Below are positions 50,354-59,780 of a stretch of 64,000 nucleotides of DNA, one piece after another (position 1 is the first letter of the stretch; each line of letters begins with the position of its first letter). Made by a program: the position numbers and the translations under genes. Source of the stretch: Ectobacillus ponti (GTDB taxonomy: Bacteria > Bacillota > Bacilli > Bacillales > Bacillaceae_G); assembly GCF_024294785.1 (NCBI RefSeq), contig NZ_JANCLT010000006.1:1-64000 (forward strand), given 5' to 3'. The notes below the pieces were generated by a model, which saw only the letters and a list, made by a program, of their open reading frames with translations, was not told where the DNA came from and searched no databases.

Positions 50354-53300
50354 ATGATTGTAACGTTAATGAACAGGGAAAGGATGAACTCCCTCACACT
50401 GCCCGAGAAGGTAAGAGGGCAGTACTGGATCCGTAAATCCAGCAGCAGTTCATCCGAAAAGCTGATCAGTATTGAAGAGTTGAACAGCCAATGGATTTTA
50501 AAGTCCAATAAGGATGCAAAAGTAATGGATGGCTCCGGCAAGCCCATCCGCAACACCGTCTTAAGCCCGCTCAGCATCTATCATTTAGCCGTGGCCGGAG
50601 AGGACAATAAAACCTTTGTATTTACAGAGCCAAATACAGATGACCGGCAAGTATTCAAGAAATATATGATAGACCGGGATATGGATATTTCCATTGGCAG
50701 GGCGGAGCAGAATCATATCGTAGTTGCGAATCGTTTCGTCTCGGCAGCGCATGCCAAGCTGTCTTTTAAACGCGGGCAATGGAGCATCGTGGATAATGAC
50801 AGCACAAACGGCACCTTTTTGGAAGGGAACAGAGTGCAAAGCAGAGACTTGCGCATTGGGGATATGATTTACATTATGGGCTTCAAGATCATTATCGGAG
50901 CCCAGTTTATTGCGTTCAATAATCCGGATGGGGCTGTATCAGTCAAGACGGATGCACTGAAGCCGTTCATCCATCAGGAAGCGCAGGCTGTGGATGAGGA
51001 AGATGCTTATGAATTGCCGGCCGTTGAGTATTTCTACCGTTCGCCCCGGTTCAAGCGGGATATTGAGGAGCTGCATTTGAAGATTGACTCTCCGCCGCCA
51101 AACGCCATTGGCGATGAGATGCCCATGATGCTGGTGCTCGGCCCTTCCATGACGATGGGGATGGCCTCCATGGGGACGGCAATTTTTGCGATTAATCATG
51201 CGATGGCAAATGGGAATATTGCGGCAGCCACTCCTTCCATCATTATGTCTGCAAGCATGCTGCTGGGCACAATTCTATGGCCCCTTGTTTCAAAAAAATA
51301 TGATATGCGGCGCAGACGGAAGAAGGAGAAGGTCCGCCAAGAGAAATACAGAGATTACTTGGATCGAATGGCGGTGCTGTTCCGGGAGGAGAGCGAGAAG
51401 CAAGAAGAAATCCTGCGGGAAAACTATGTTCCGCTGGCTGACTGTGTCAGCAGAATAGAGAATGTACAAAGAAACCTCTGGGAGCGCGGCTACGGACAGA
51501 ATGATTTCTTAAAGCTGAGGGTTGGTCTTGGAAATGGGCTTTTATCTGCCAACCTTACATATTCTGAGAAGCAGTTCACCATTGACGACGATAATTTACA
51601 AGAGGAACTATACACCTTGTGTGAAGCCCCTAAGGAGCTGAAGAATGTTCCTATTACACTATCTTTGTTTGAAAATCATATATCCGGGGTGATTGGCAGC
51701 CGCCGCCAAACTGTTGAGTTTGCCAAGGGCCTCATTTTCCAGCTTGCTGCCTTATACAGCTATGACGAGGTAAAGATGGTCTTTCTCTATGATGAAGAGG
51801 AAGAACATGAATTTGCATTTGTGAAATGGCTGCCGCATGTATGGAATAATGATGGTAAATTTCGTTTCATTGCGACAACCGGCAATGAACTGAAGGAAGT
51901 CTCGGCCTACATAGAAAAAGAGGTTGAAGAAAGCTCGCAAACAAGTGACAGGGACATGGAAGACATCAAGCCGTATTATGTTGTGTTTTCCATGAGCAAA
52001 AAGCTGGCTGTCAAAGCAGAAATGCTGAAGCAGGTTTACGCAAAGAAGAAGAATTTGCACATCAGTGTCTTACACTTCTACGATGAGCTCAAGAATCTGC
52101 CGAAAGAGTGTACGATGGTGGTGGAATTGGCGGAAAACAGCGGGAAGCTGTTTGATAAAAATGATATTACCGGCAAATCTATACCGTTTATCCCGGATAT
52201 TTACCTAGATGCAAATCCGGATGAGTTGAGTATTCGGCTTGCCAATGTACAGCTTGATCAGGCGGCGGAAGCTTCCAACTTTCCATCCATGATTACCTTC
52301 CTGGAGCTGTTTGGAGTGGGAAAGGTTGAGCATTTAAATGCGCTTACCCGCTGGCAGGATAACGACCCTACAAAATCTCTGGAAGCAGCCGTAGGGGTTG
52401 ATGCAATGGGAGAGCTGTTTAAGCTGGATTTGCATGAGAAATTCCATGGGCCGCATGGACTTGTTGCCGGGATGACCGGTTCGGGTAAAAGTGAGTTCAT
52501 TATAACGTATATTCTATCATTGGCGGTGAACTATCATCCGCACGAGGTTGCTTTCATTCTGATCGATTACAAGGGCGGCGGCATGGCGAAATCGTTTGAG
52601 AAGCTGCCTCATACAGCCGGCATCATCACAAACCTGGATGGAGCGGCAATCAAGCGGTCACTCATTGCGGTGGAAAGTGAACTGAAGCGGAGACAGGCCA
52701 TTTTTGCGGAAGCCAGCAAGAAGGTTGGCGAAAGCAACATTGATATTTATAAATATCAGAAGCTGTACCGCGAAGGTGCGGTTCATGAGCCACTGCAGCA
52801 CTTGTTTATTATTTCTGATGAGTTTGCCGAGTTGAAAACGCAGCAGCCGGAATTCATGCAGCAGCTTGTCAGCGCCGCCCGTATCGGACGGAGCCTGGGT
52901 GTGCACCTCATTCTGGCTACACAGAAGCCAAGCGGTGTAGTGGATGACCAGATTTGGAGCAACAGTAAGTTCCGGGTATCCCTGAAGGTGCAGGAACGCG
53001 CGGACAGTATGGATATGCTGAAACGGCCGGATGCAGCCGAGCTGACGGATGCGGGACGCTTCTATCTCCAAGTGGGCTATAACGAACTGTTTGAAATGGG
53101 GCAATCCGCATGGGCGGGCGCACCGTATTATCCATCTGACAAGGTAATAGCGGAAAAGGATAACAGTGTTGTCGTCATTGACCGGAACGGCCGTCCGATC
53201 AAGCAGGTGAAGTTTGATAGAAAGAGAAGTCTGCTTGCTCATCCGAAAAAGCAGATGGATGTGATTACAGAATACTTAAGCAGCATTGCGGCGGAAGAGA

Positions 53301-54949
53301 ATATTGTGATTCGGCCAATTTGGCTGGAGCCGATTCCGGCCATGATTTTACTGCAGAATCTTAAGAAGAAATATCATGCTGACAAAGACCGATCCTTTAA
53401 GCTGAATCCGGTCATCGGCGAATACGACAATCCGGCAAAGCAACAGCAGAGCCTGCTGCGCCTGCCGCTTTCTGAAGAAGGCAACGTCGTCATTTACGGG
53501 GCGGCGGGAAGCGGGAAAACAACCTTCCTGAACACGATGGTCTTTTCCCTTATGCAGGAGCATACACCAGAAGAGGTAAATATTTACCTATTAGATTTTG
53601 CCTCTGAAACATTGCGCGCCTTCGCAAAGGCCCCGCATGTCGGTGATGTCATTCTGTCTTATGAAAGCGAGAAGGTCAGCAATCTATTTAAAATGCTGCG
53701 CGATGAGGTGGAGACGCGCAAGAAGCTGTTTGCTGATTATGGAGGCGACTATGCTTCTTACATTACCGCAACCGGCGGGAAGCTGCCGGCAATTGTAATT
53801 GCAATCAACAACTTTGCCGCTTTCACAGAAATGTATGACGAGAAGGAAGAGGCAGTATCCTTCCTGTCACGGGAAGGAACGAAGTACGGCATTTACTTTG
53901 TTTTGACCGCGCTCGGCACGAGCTCCGTCAAATTCCGTATGCTGCAGAACTTTAAGCAGCTGCTTGCCCTGCAAATGAATGATGAATCTGACTACGCAAC
54001 CATTGTCGGCAAAACAGAAGGCCTGCTGCCGTCCAAGATGAAAGGACGCGGCCTTGTGAAGCGGGATGGCCTCTATGAGTTCCAAATTGCCCACATCACC
54101 GATGAGCCGGTGCCATTTGGGTTCATTCAAAAGGAATGCAAAAAGCTCCAGGACAGCTGGCAAGGGCCAACCGCCAAGAAAATTCCAATTCTGCCTGATA
54201 AAGTGGATATTGAATTCTTGTCCGAGTACATGGGCAGCCATAAGAGCCTGCATATCCCAATTGGTGTGGAGAAGGGCTCGCTGAATGTCCATTACTACCC
54301 GTTTGGCAGCTCCTACATTCATATGGTGCTGGCCAATGGCAACGAACATGAGCCGTTTGCAAAGGATCTGTCCCTTCTATTGGCGCAAAAGGGCGGCTTT
54401 GACGTGACGGTCCTTGATGCGCCGCAAACTCTTGTGCTGAAAGACAATGCGAATGTCTCTTACTATGCAACAGCCAAAGAGTGCGAGGCAGCCATGGTAA
54501 GCCTGTTTGACCTTGTGGTATATCGCCATAACACCTGCAAGGAAGCTATGGAGCAAGGGCTGGAAGCAAAGCCGTTTGATCAGAAGATCATTGTTGTAAA
54601 TTCTATAACAGCGCTGAAAAATGTGTTGTCCAGCGAGGGAGCTGAACGGCTTGGTTTAATTCTGGAAAGAGGAGATGTGAAGTATAACTTGACCATCATC
54701 TTTACCGAGCAAGCCAAAAACCTCTCCGCTGTTACATTTGATAAATGGTACAAACGTCACATTGACGCCGGCGACGGCATTTGGGTGGGAAGCGGCATTG
54801 CCAACCAATACCAGCTGAAGCCAAGCAAAACAACATCGGAAATGCGCGAAGACATAGCGGACCACTTCGGCTTCTCCCTGCACAAGGGCAAGAGTGTGAA
54901 GGTAAAGCTATTAAACTCAGAAAGAGAGAATGAGGACAACGATGAATAA
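50354..54949 (+). CDS. essC: type VII secretion motor EssC (YukB-like) with FHA domain
   Basis: A 1,531-residue membrane ATPase that drives export of WXG100 proteins. N-terminal cytoplasmic region with an FHA domain (about 108-185; ISIGRAEQNHIVV, SAAHAKL, STNGTFLEG), two membrane helices (about 253-312), then FtsK/SpoIIIE domains with Walker A GMTGSGKSE (about 706) and GAAGSGKTT (about 1048); a third ATPase-like domain is degenerate. The ATG at 50354 is chosen: AAGGAG lies 9 nt upstream and the family begins IVTLMNRER; an ATG at 50270 has no ribosome site. It overlaps the yukD/esaB gene. Confidence 0.93.
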   Translation: MIVTLMNRERMNSLTLPEKVRGQYWIRKSSSSSSEKLISIEELNSQWILKSNKDAKVMDGSGKPIRNTVLSPLSIYHLAVAGEDNKTFVFTEPNTDDRQVFKKYMIDRDMDISIGRAEQNHIVVANRFVSAAHAKLSFKRGQWSIVDNDSTNGTFLEGNRVQSRDLRIGDMIYIMGFKIIIGAQFIAFNNPDGAVSVKTDALKPFIHQEAQAVDEEDAYELPAVEYFYRSPRFKRDIEELHLKIDSPPPNAIGDEMPMMLVLGPSMTMGMASMGTAIFAINHAMANGNIAAATPSIIMSASMLLGTILWPLVSKKYDMRRRRKKEKVRQEKYRDYLDRMAVLFREESEKQEEILRENYVPLADCVSRIENVQRNLWERGYGQNDFLKLRVGLGNGLLSANLTYSEKQFTIDDDNLQEELYTLCEAPKELKNVPITLSLFENHISGVIGSRRQTVEFAKGLIFQLAALYSYDEVKMVFLYDEEEEHEFAFVKWLPHVWNNDGKFRFIATTGNELKEVSAYIEKEVEESSQTSDRDMEDIKPYYVVFSMSKKLAVKAEMLKQVYAKKKNLHISVLHFYDELKNLPKECTMVVELAENSGKLFDKNDITGKSIPFIPDIYLDANPDELSIRLANVQLDQAAEASNFPSMITFLELFGVGKVEHLNALTRWQDNDPTKSLEAAVGVDAMGELFKLDLHEKFHGPHGLVAGMTGSGKSEFIITYILSLAVNYHPHEVAFILIDYKGGGMAKSFEKLPHTAGIITNLDGAAIKRSLIAVESELKRRQAIFAEASKKVGESNIDIYKYQKLYREGAVHEPLQHLFIISDEFAELKTQQPEFMQQLVSAARIGRSLGVHLILATQKPSGVVDDQIWSNSKFRVSLKVQERADSMDMLKRPDAAELTDAGRFYLQVGYNELFEMGQSAWAGAPYYPSDKVIAEKDNSVVVIDRNGRPIKQVKFDRKRSLLAHPKKQMDVITEYLSSIAAEENIVIRPIWLEPIPAMILLQNLKKKYHADKDRSFKLNPVIGEYDNPAKQQQSLLRLPLSEEGNVVIYGAAGSGKTTFLNTMVFSLMQEHTPEEVNIYLLDFASETLRAFAKAPHVGDVILSYESEKVSNLFKMLRDEVETRKKLFADYGGDYASYITATGGKLPAIVIAINNFAAFTEMYDEKEEAVSFLSREGTKYGIYFVLTALGTSSVKFRMLQNFKQLLALQMNDESDYATIVGKTEGLLPSKMKGRGLVKRDGLYEFQIAHITDEPVPFGFIQKECKKLQDSWQGPTAKKIPILPDKVDIEFLSEYMGSHKSLHIPIGVEKGSLNVHYYPFGSSYIHMVLANGNEHEPFAKDLSLLLAQKGGFDVTVLDAPQTLVLKDNANVSYYATAKECEAAMVSLFDLVVYRHNTCKEAMEQGLEAKPFDQKIIVVNSITALKNVLSSEGAERLGLILERGDVKYNLTIIFTEQAKNLSAVTFDKWYKRHIDAGDGIWVGSGIANQYQLKPSKTTSEMREDIADHFGFSLHKGKSVKVKLLNSERENEDNDE

Positions 54950-55193
54950 AGCACTTGTTGAAATTTTCCTTCCTGCAGCCAATGCGAGCTTTGATGTGTA
55001 TATACCGTTGGACAGCCAGATGAGCGAGGTATTGGCCCTCGTCTCCGCGGCACTGAGTGATGTATCAGGCGGCAAGTACAAGGCTGCCGACAACGCAATC
55101 CTGTGCGATGCCGATACAGGAATCATCTACAATATTAACATGGCTGTTGCGGAGCTGGGCATCCGAAACGGCTCCAGGCTCATGTTGATATAA
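54942..55193 (+). CDS. esaB: EsaB/YukD ubiquitin-like T7SS protein
   Basis: An 83-residue beta-grasp protein of the YukD family (LVEIFLPAANASFDVYIPLDSQMSEV...GIRNGSRLMLI), a cytoplasmic accessory and regulator of type VII secretion. It begins inside the essC stop region (ATG at 54942, GAGG 6 nt upstream; an ATG at 54930 is possible). Confidence 0.9.
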   Translation: MNKALVEIFLPAANASFDVYIPLDSQMSEVLALVSAALSDVSGGKYKAADNAILCDADTGIIYNINMAVAELGIRNGSRLMLI

Positions 55194-55220
55194 ATTACAA
55201 AGGGTGAAAGGAGAACGAAC

Positions 55221-55523
55221 ATGGGGAAACGCATTCGAGTAACACCTCAGGAGATGGAAACAGCCTCCAAGAAGTTTGCGGAGCTGTCCGAAAGCTATAC
55301 AAGCATCTACACGCAGCTGATGACGGTTGCCAAAACAATGGGCGAAGCTTGGGAGGGCGAGGACAATCTCGCATTCGTTGAGCAGATCAATGGCATGACT
55401 GAAGACCTGAAGGCAATGGCCGATAAGCTGACGACAGCAAGCACTACGCTGAAGACGCAAAGAGACAACTATGTGGCAACGCAAGAAAACAACACGGTGC
55501 AGGTTAAGCGCCTGACAAACTAA
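55221..55523 (+). CDS. WXG100 protein EsxA-like, no. 1
   Basis: A 100-residue helical hairpin protein with the WEG turn in MGEAWEGEDNLAF. Secreted substrate and structural partner of EssC. AAAGGAG lies 8 nt upstream. B. subtilis YukE and S. aureus EsxA are relatives. Confidence 0.9.
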   Translation: MGKRIRVTPQEMETASKKFAELSESYTSIYTQLMTVAKTMGEAWEGEDNLAFVEQINGMTEDLKAMADKLTTASTTLKTQRDNYVATQENNTVQVKRLTN

Positions 55524-55546
55524 ACCATCCGGGAGGAGTGAATGAA

Positions 55547-55852
55547 ATGGCTGGACATATTCGCGTAAGCACCGCCCAGGTCGCGCAAACAGCTACCACT
55601 GTAGAAAGCCTGAACAAGCGTCTCATGGAAGAGCTGAAGACGAGCCAGGCGACTTTGAAAAACCTGACAAACTCTTGGGAAGGTGAGGCTGCGCAGGCAA
55701 CAGTGGCTGCTTTCGATGAGTTTGCGGCGAAGTACTTCCAAAGCTACTATGACATCCTTGACAACTATGTGAAGTTTCTGCGTGCGAACGTTGACCAAGG
55801 CTATACAGAAACAGAGACAGTCAACACAAGCCTGTCTGACGCGTTTAAATAA
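55547..55852 (+). CDS. WXG100 protein, no. 2
   Basis: A 101-residue helical hairpin with WEG in LTNSWEGEAAQATV and a C-terminal YxxxD/E-like segment near GYTETETVNTSLSDAFK, possibly part of the export signal. GGGAGGAG lies 9 nt before the ATG at 55547; a GTG three codons earlier overlaps it. Very similar in plan to the protein at 59114, whose C-terminus is also TETxxTNTSLADAFK-like. Confidence 0.9.
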   Translation: MAGHIRVSTAQVAQTATTVESLNKRLMEELKTSQATLKNLTNSWEGEAAQATVAAFDEFAAKYFQSYYDILDNYVKFLRANVDQGYTETETVNTSLSDAFK

Positions 55853-55859
55853 TAGTGAC

Positions 55860-55905
55860 CTGCACTGGGGGCGGCTTTTCTGCTGCCTTCAGTGCAAGTT
55901 TTTTA
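55860..55905 (+). terminator. terminator after the first T7SS block
   Basis: TGCACTG...GCGGC pairs with GCTGC...CAGTGCA around TTTTCT, then TTTTTTATTT. It separates the core genes from the effector cassette. Confidence 0.8.
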
Positions 55906-56062
55906 TTTGCATCAGGGTTTGGCCAACATGCCCTGTTGGAGTGGCTTGGTGAGACGTAGGTTTTTAGATTTGTGCTCTTTCCTGAAATAACAGCATGGCA
56001 AGCGGGATATAACAAGACTACCCAGTCGGACAGTGTTGTCTGATTAAGAGCGAGGATTAGAC

Positions 56063-56815
56063 ATGGAATTTTCTATTGTGTTAAGGAAAGCAGGTGTAGC
56101 TATTATGCTTTTAGCTTTAATCAATCTGTTTGGCTGCAGCATTTTAAATGACAGCAATGCAGACCAAATCACCGAGGCTCTACAGAAGAAATATGGCGAG
56201 AAGTTTAAGGTTACAGGCTTGGGAAATCGGTTGGGCACGGCAACGAATGATACAGTAACTTCTTATGTATATGCTGAAAATAAGCCGGATGTCCTATTTG
56301 AAGCGGAAGTGAATACGAAGGGTGAACTGACCTTTGACAATTACGTTGAACGCAGAGTGACGCGGCAGGTGGAAGACATCATTCGCAAGAGCTTCCAGGA
56401 TCAGTCGCTGGAAGCTCTTGCGAATGTACACATATACGGACCGACTGGCGCTAAACCGACAAATCCGGACATTACACTGGAGGAGTATGTGAAGTCGCAC
56501 AAGCCGGAGTTGTTCATTGCCCAAATCATCTTGAAGAATCCAACTGGTGACTTGAAAGCAAGTGCGGCATCCATAATGCAGGCCTATCAGAATATATATG
56601 CGAATTTATACGGTACAGGATTAGAAGGAAAAGTAAAGGTCATTGCGGCTGAGCAATATGCTGACTGTGCGGAGAAGTTTAGAGAAGAGGTTTCTGTAAC
56701 AAAAACATGGTATGAAGATTTTAAAGTTATGAGTGAGTTCTCAGTAAGTGTTACTGGCGCTGGAGTTAACAAAAGTGAGAGTGAACTGGAATCTCTGATT
56801 AAGGGAGGCAAGTAG
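56063..56815 (+). CDS. lipoprotein, candidate immunity protein of the lipase effector
   Basis: A 250-residue protein with a type II signal: hydrophobic segment then LFGC lipobox (Cys about residue 25), placing it on the outer face of the membrane. The rest is mixed alpha/beta and not recognised. It ends 1 nt before the lipase effector gene and is AT-rich like it. In S. aureus the type VII lipase TslA is paired with a lipoprotein immunity protein, TilA, so the same role is inferred here from position and localisation, not from sequence similarity. Confidence 0.6.
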   Translation: MEFSIVLRKAGVAIMLLALINLFGCSILNDSNADQITEALQKKYGEKFKVTGLGNRLGTATNDTVTSYVYAENKPDVLFEAEVNTKGELTFDNYVERRVTRQVEDIIRKSFQDQSLEALANVHIYGPTGAKPTNPDITLEEYVKSHKPELFIAQIILKNPTGDLKASAASIMQAYQNIYANLYGTGLEGKVKVIAAEQYADCAEKFREEVSVTKTWYEDFKVMSEFSVSVTGAGVNKSESELESLIKGGK

Positions 56816-56816
56816 C

Positions 56817-58331
56817 ATGGCAAATTCAGAACAGGAACTGCGGAATGCTACCGACATAGCTTACGTTGACTTTTCAAAGGTAATTGAAGGCATGCCTGAC
56901 CATGTTCCCGGTCCCCCCTACACAGTCAAACAGTTAATTCAAGAAGGATCTAAGATGCCAGACCTTAACATGAATTTTGATAGATTAAATGGTCTGTCGG
57001 AAACACAGCTGAATTGGAAAATTGTAGACTATCATGACACGAATAAAAAGACAGGGTTCTACGGCTGTGCAATTGATACGGGAGAAGGCATTATTGTAAG
57101 CTTCAGGGGGAGTGAGCCTGTTGGAGAGTATGGCAATGCAAAAAATGATTGGTATAATGCAGATTTAAAACTAGTAAACTCCATGCTGACAGAGCAGCAA
57201 AAGGAAGCAGAGAAGTTTTTGGAGAAGATTTCTAAAAGCGATTATGTCAATAAATACGATAATCTTGCATTTACAGGCCATTCTTTAGGTGGAAACCTGG
57301 CAGACCATTCAGCTATAATGGCCTACAAGTATGGGCTTGCCCAAAAAATTACACAAGTTGTTAATTTTGACGGACCCGGTTTCTCAGAAGAATATATTCG
57401 TGAACATAAAGAGCATATTGCTGCCATGGCAGACAGGATGCTTCATTTTCAATGGAGTTTAGTTGGGAATATACTTGAAAAACTGCCAGGGGTCAAGTTC
57501 GAGACGCTAAAGGTTAAAGAGAAAGATAGCCTTGTTTATAATATAGGCGGCAAACATTCCGCCAGCAGTCTTGAATTTGATAAATATGGAACTGCCTATA
57601 GGGGAGAGCAAGATATGTTTTCGGGATTCATCGGCTTATTCAGCCGGGGGATGGATCATTTGCCTAACGGAATTGGAAATAAGCTGGTGGATTTGACGGG
57701 TGGACTGTTGCTTTCTGCCATTTGGTTGAAGGATAGAATGGTTAAGGGCGGAAATTTAACTAGTTTTGGCTGGACTGTTGTGGCTGCCACGCTTGTTGGC
57801 ATTGGAATCATCGGGTTAGGTCCAATCCTTGCAGTAATTAAGATAGTGGCCATTGTTACAGTTGCGTTCTTGGCAGCAGTTGTGGTGGGTGAGCTTATTT
57901 ACGAAGGAATTGTTTGGCTGGCTAACAAAACGTGTGAACTCATTGGTGAAATTGTGAGTTGGACAAGGGAGAAGGTAAATGAGTTAAAAGATTTTGTCCA
58001 TTCCCAGATTCAAAGGGCTAAAGAGTTATTAAAGAAAGCTTTTAATGCAGGCTACCGGTACGCAGCGACACATCCGGAAGTGAAAATTGACACCCATAAG
58101 CTTCGCCAATATGCACAGCGCTTGCAGGATGTGAACAAGAAATTAGGCAGTTTAGATAGGAGACTGAATTCTTTATATACTAAGGTGGGGCTGCTTGATG
58201 TTTTAAGCTTAATGCAGGCAGATATAATGACGGGAAAAAGCCGAAAGCTGAATAAGTGCATTGCTTATCTAGAAGAAACGGCTGCCGATTTTGAGGCAGC
58301 AGAACGTAAAATCGCAAGTCAACTCCACTAA
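56817..58331 (+). CDS. type VII secreted lipase-like effector with C-terminal helical domain
   Basis: A 504-residue protein. The N-terminal alpha/beta-hydrolase domain has the nucleophile elbow GHSLGG (S156), VVNFDGPGFSEEYI, and a His in GKHSASSLEF; this is the Mbeg1-like/class-3 lipase type. A hydrophobic stretch (about 318-368) and a long helical C-terminus with LXG-like coiled coil follow. There is no signal peptide, as expected for a T7SS client. The order lipase first, helical targeting domain last, resembles S. aureus TslA. GGGAGG lies 8 nt upstream. Base composition is clearly more AT-rich than the flanking T7SS genes, suggesting a cargo cassette acquired separately. Confidence 0.75.
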   Translation: MANSEQELRNATDIAYVDFSKVIEGMPDHVPGPPYTVKQLIQEGSKMPDLNMNFDRLNGLSETQLNWKIVDYHDTNKKTGFYGCAIDTGEGIIVSFRGSEPVGEYGNAKNDWYNADLKLVNSMLTEQQKEAEKFLEKISKSDYVNKYDNLAFTGHSLGGNLADHSAIMAYKYGLAQKITQVVNFDGPGFSEEYIREHKEHIAAMADRMLHFQWSLVGNILEKLPGVKFETLKVKEKDSLVYNIGGKHSASSLEFDKYGTAYRGEQDMFSGFIGLFSRGMDHLPNGIGNKLVDLTGGLLLSAIWLKDRMVKGGNLTSFGWTVVAATLVGIGIIGLGPILAVIKIVAIVTVAFLAAVVVGELIYEGIVWLANKTCELIGEIVSWTREKVNELKDFVHSQIQRAKELLKKAFNAGYRYAATHPEVKIDTHKLRQYAQRLQDVNKKLGSLDRRLNSLYTKVGLLDVLSLMQADIMTGKSRKLNKCIAYLEETAADFEAAERKIASQLH

Positions 58332-58398
58332 TTTTTATAATTGTTTTAGAGAATTGCGGTCTTGCTGAAGTAAATGAAAAGAAGGATGTTTACAAGAT

Positions 58399-58644
58399 GT
58401 GTATTTCACGGCCATTGCTCCTGACAGCACCGACACAATTAGAGATTCTCTGTTTGAGGATATTATGTCCTCACATATGAAGCCTTTTGTGGAGGCGAAG
58501 GAACATTGGATTAAAAGTGATTTTTCTGTAGAAGAAAATCCGTTAGAAACGTATAGATAAAACAGTGGACTTTGGTTTGAGCCTTATCTGATGGGCAAGT
58601 TATCCAGCTATGATTTCCTATGGGAATTCATGAGTAATTGGTAA
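58399..58644 (+). pseudogene. broken gene, possibly an old immunity gene
   Basis: One frame gives VYFTAIAPDSTDTIRDSLFE...NPLETYR, a TAA at 58558, then in the same frame GLWFEPYLMGKLSSYDFLWE...FMSNW. Upstream, in another frame, 58340-58398 gives LAEVNEKKDVYK, and downstream, 58700-58798 gives IPRDEIFDKRNVLVQFFSVV. Together they look like one protein disrupted by a stop and frameshifts. The family is not recognised. Its place in an effector cassette suggests immunity or effector debris. The remainder of 58332-58846 is AT-rich with no intact gene. Confidence 0.55.
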
Positions 58645-58846
58645 AAACTCTGGAATATATGGATAGTTATTGAGATAATTATATTTATTCATACATATAA
58701 TTCCAAGGGATGAAATTTTTGATAAGAGAAATGTACTAGTTCAGTTTTTTAGTGTGGTCAGTAAAAGACTTGGAGAGCAGAATGGAGTTCTCATTTGAGC
58801 ACGCAGGATTGCAGGGGCAAATTGTATAGATCAGGAGGAGCCGTGG

Positions 58847-59083
58847 ATGAGTGGACAACAGGAGCTGTATGCCATTAAGCAGGAGCTGCGCAGCATTATT
58901 AATGAGCTGGAGAGCATTGCCTCAGGGGTTGGCCATGACTTTGAAGGGATCGGCAACCGCGGGTGCGCTTCCGCCATTCATGAGGTGGCAGACCATTATC
59001 GGAGTGTGACCGACAAGCTGAGCCGTATTGATACGACAAAGATTAAGGAAGGCTTCCCCGGCAGCAGCCAATGCACAACCTGA
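58847..59083 (+). CDS. small helical T7SS helper (Lap/WXG-like)
   Basis: A 78-residue helical protein (ELYAIKQELRSIINELESIASGVGHDFEGIGNRGCASAIHEVADHYRSVTDKLSRID) behind AGGAGG. It lacks a clear WXG turn. Size and position match the small LXG-associated chaperones that pair with the helical targeting domain of T7SS effectors. Partner could be the lipase effector upstream; this is inference. Confidence 0.65.
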   Translation: MSGQQELYAIKQELRSIINELESIASGVGHDFEGIGNRGCASAIHEVADHYRSVTDKLSRIDTTKIKEGFPGSSQCTT

Positions 59084-59113
59084 GTGGAAATGGAAAGGTA
59101 AGGGGGATGAAGG

Positions 59114-59419
59114 ATGGCGGATTTTATTCAAGTGGATACTGCGCGTGTGGCGGCGGCGGCCAAAGGCATTGCCCGCTGCAACAACAAGATCAAGCAGGAT
59201 TTTGCGGCTGTTGAGTCGGCAATGAAGGCCCTGGACAGCTCCTGGGAGGGAGAGGCGTCTGCCTCAGCCATGCATTCTTTCTATGAGATCAAGCATGCCT
59301 ACTATGAGCCGCAGTATCAGGTAATTCAGAATTTCGTAAACTTCCTGCAGCAGCAGGTGGACCCGGGCTACACGCAGACAGAGCAAACAAACACATCTTT
59401 GGCGGATGCCTTTAAGTGA
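59114..59419 (+). CDS. WXG100 protein, no. 3
   Basis: A 101-residue helical hairpin with WEG in DSSWEGEASASAM. The last residues, YTQTEQTNTSLADAFK, resemble those of the protein at 55547. It follows the small helper gene by 30 nt in the same operon. Confidence 0.88.
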   Translation: MADFIQVDTARVAAAAKGIARCNNKIKQDFAAVESAMKALDSSWEGEASASAMHSFYEIKHAYYEPQYQVIQNFVNFLQQQVDPGYTQTEQTNTSLADAFK

Positions 59420-59447
59420 TCCATGTATTGGCAAAGGAGGAGTGGAA

Positions 59448-59750
59448 GTGGGCCATATTCGTGTGAACCACAGCAAGTTTGAGGCTGCCGCCGCAGCTAT
59501 TGAAACGTACGTTGCCAACCACGGCAAGAATATGAACGCTGCAAGTCAAGAGGTTACAGCATTGTCAAGCTCCTGGCAGGGAAAGGATTCTGCCCAGTTT
59601 CAGCAGCAATGGGACCGGGTCGCTGACAATGACTCCACTGCCAAGAAGATGGCCAAATCCATGGAGAGCTATGCGAAGTTTTTGCGATATGCTGCCGGTG
59701 AATATAAGAACGCGCAAGCAAAGGCCGTGAACCGCGCCAACGATTTATAA
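59448..59750 (+). CDS. WXG100 protein, no. 4
   Basis: A 100-residue helical hairpin with WQG in SSSWQGKDSAQF and a LRYAAGEYKNAQ C-terminus. The GTG at 59448 is preferred (AAAGGAGG 7-8 nt upstream; the start GHIRV aligns with the protein at 55547); a GTG two codons earlier is possible. Confidence 0.85.
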   Translation: MGHIRVNHSKFEAAAAAIETYVANHGKNMNAASQEVTALSSSWQGKDSAQFQQQWDRVADNDSTAKKMAKSMESYAKFLRYAAGEYKNAQAKAVNRANDL

Positions 59751-59780
59751 ACTGAGTATTTTTGATATTGGGAGACTTGT

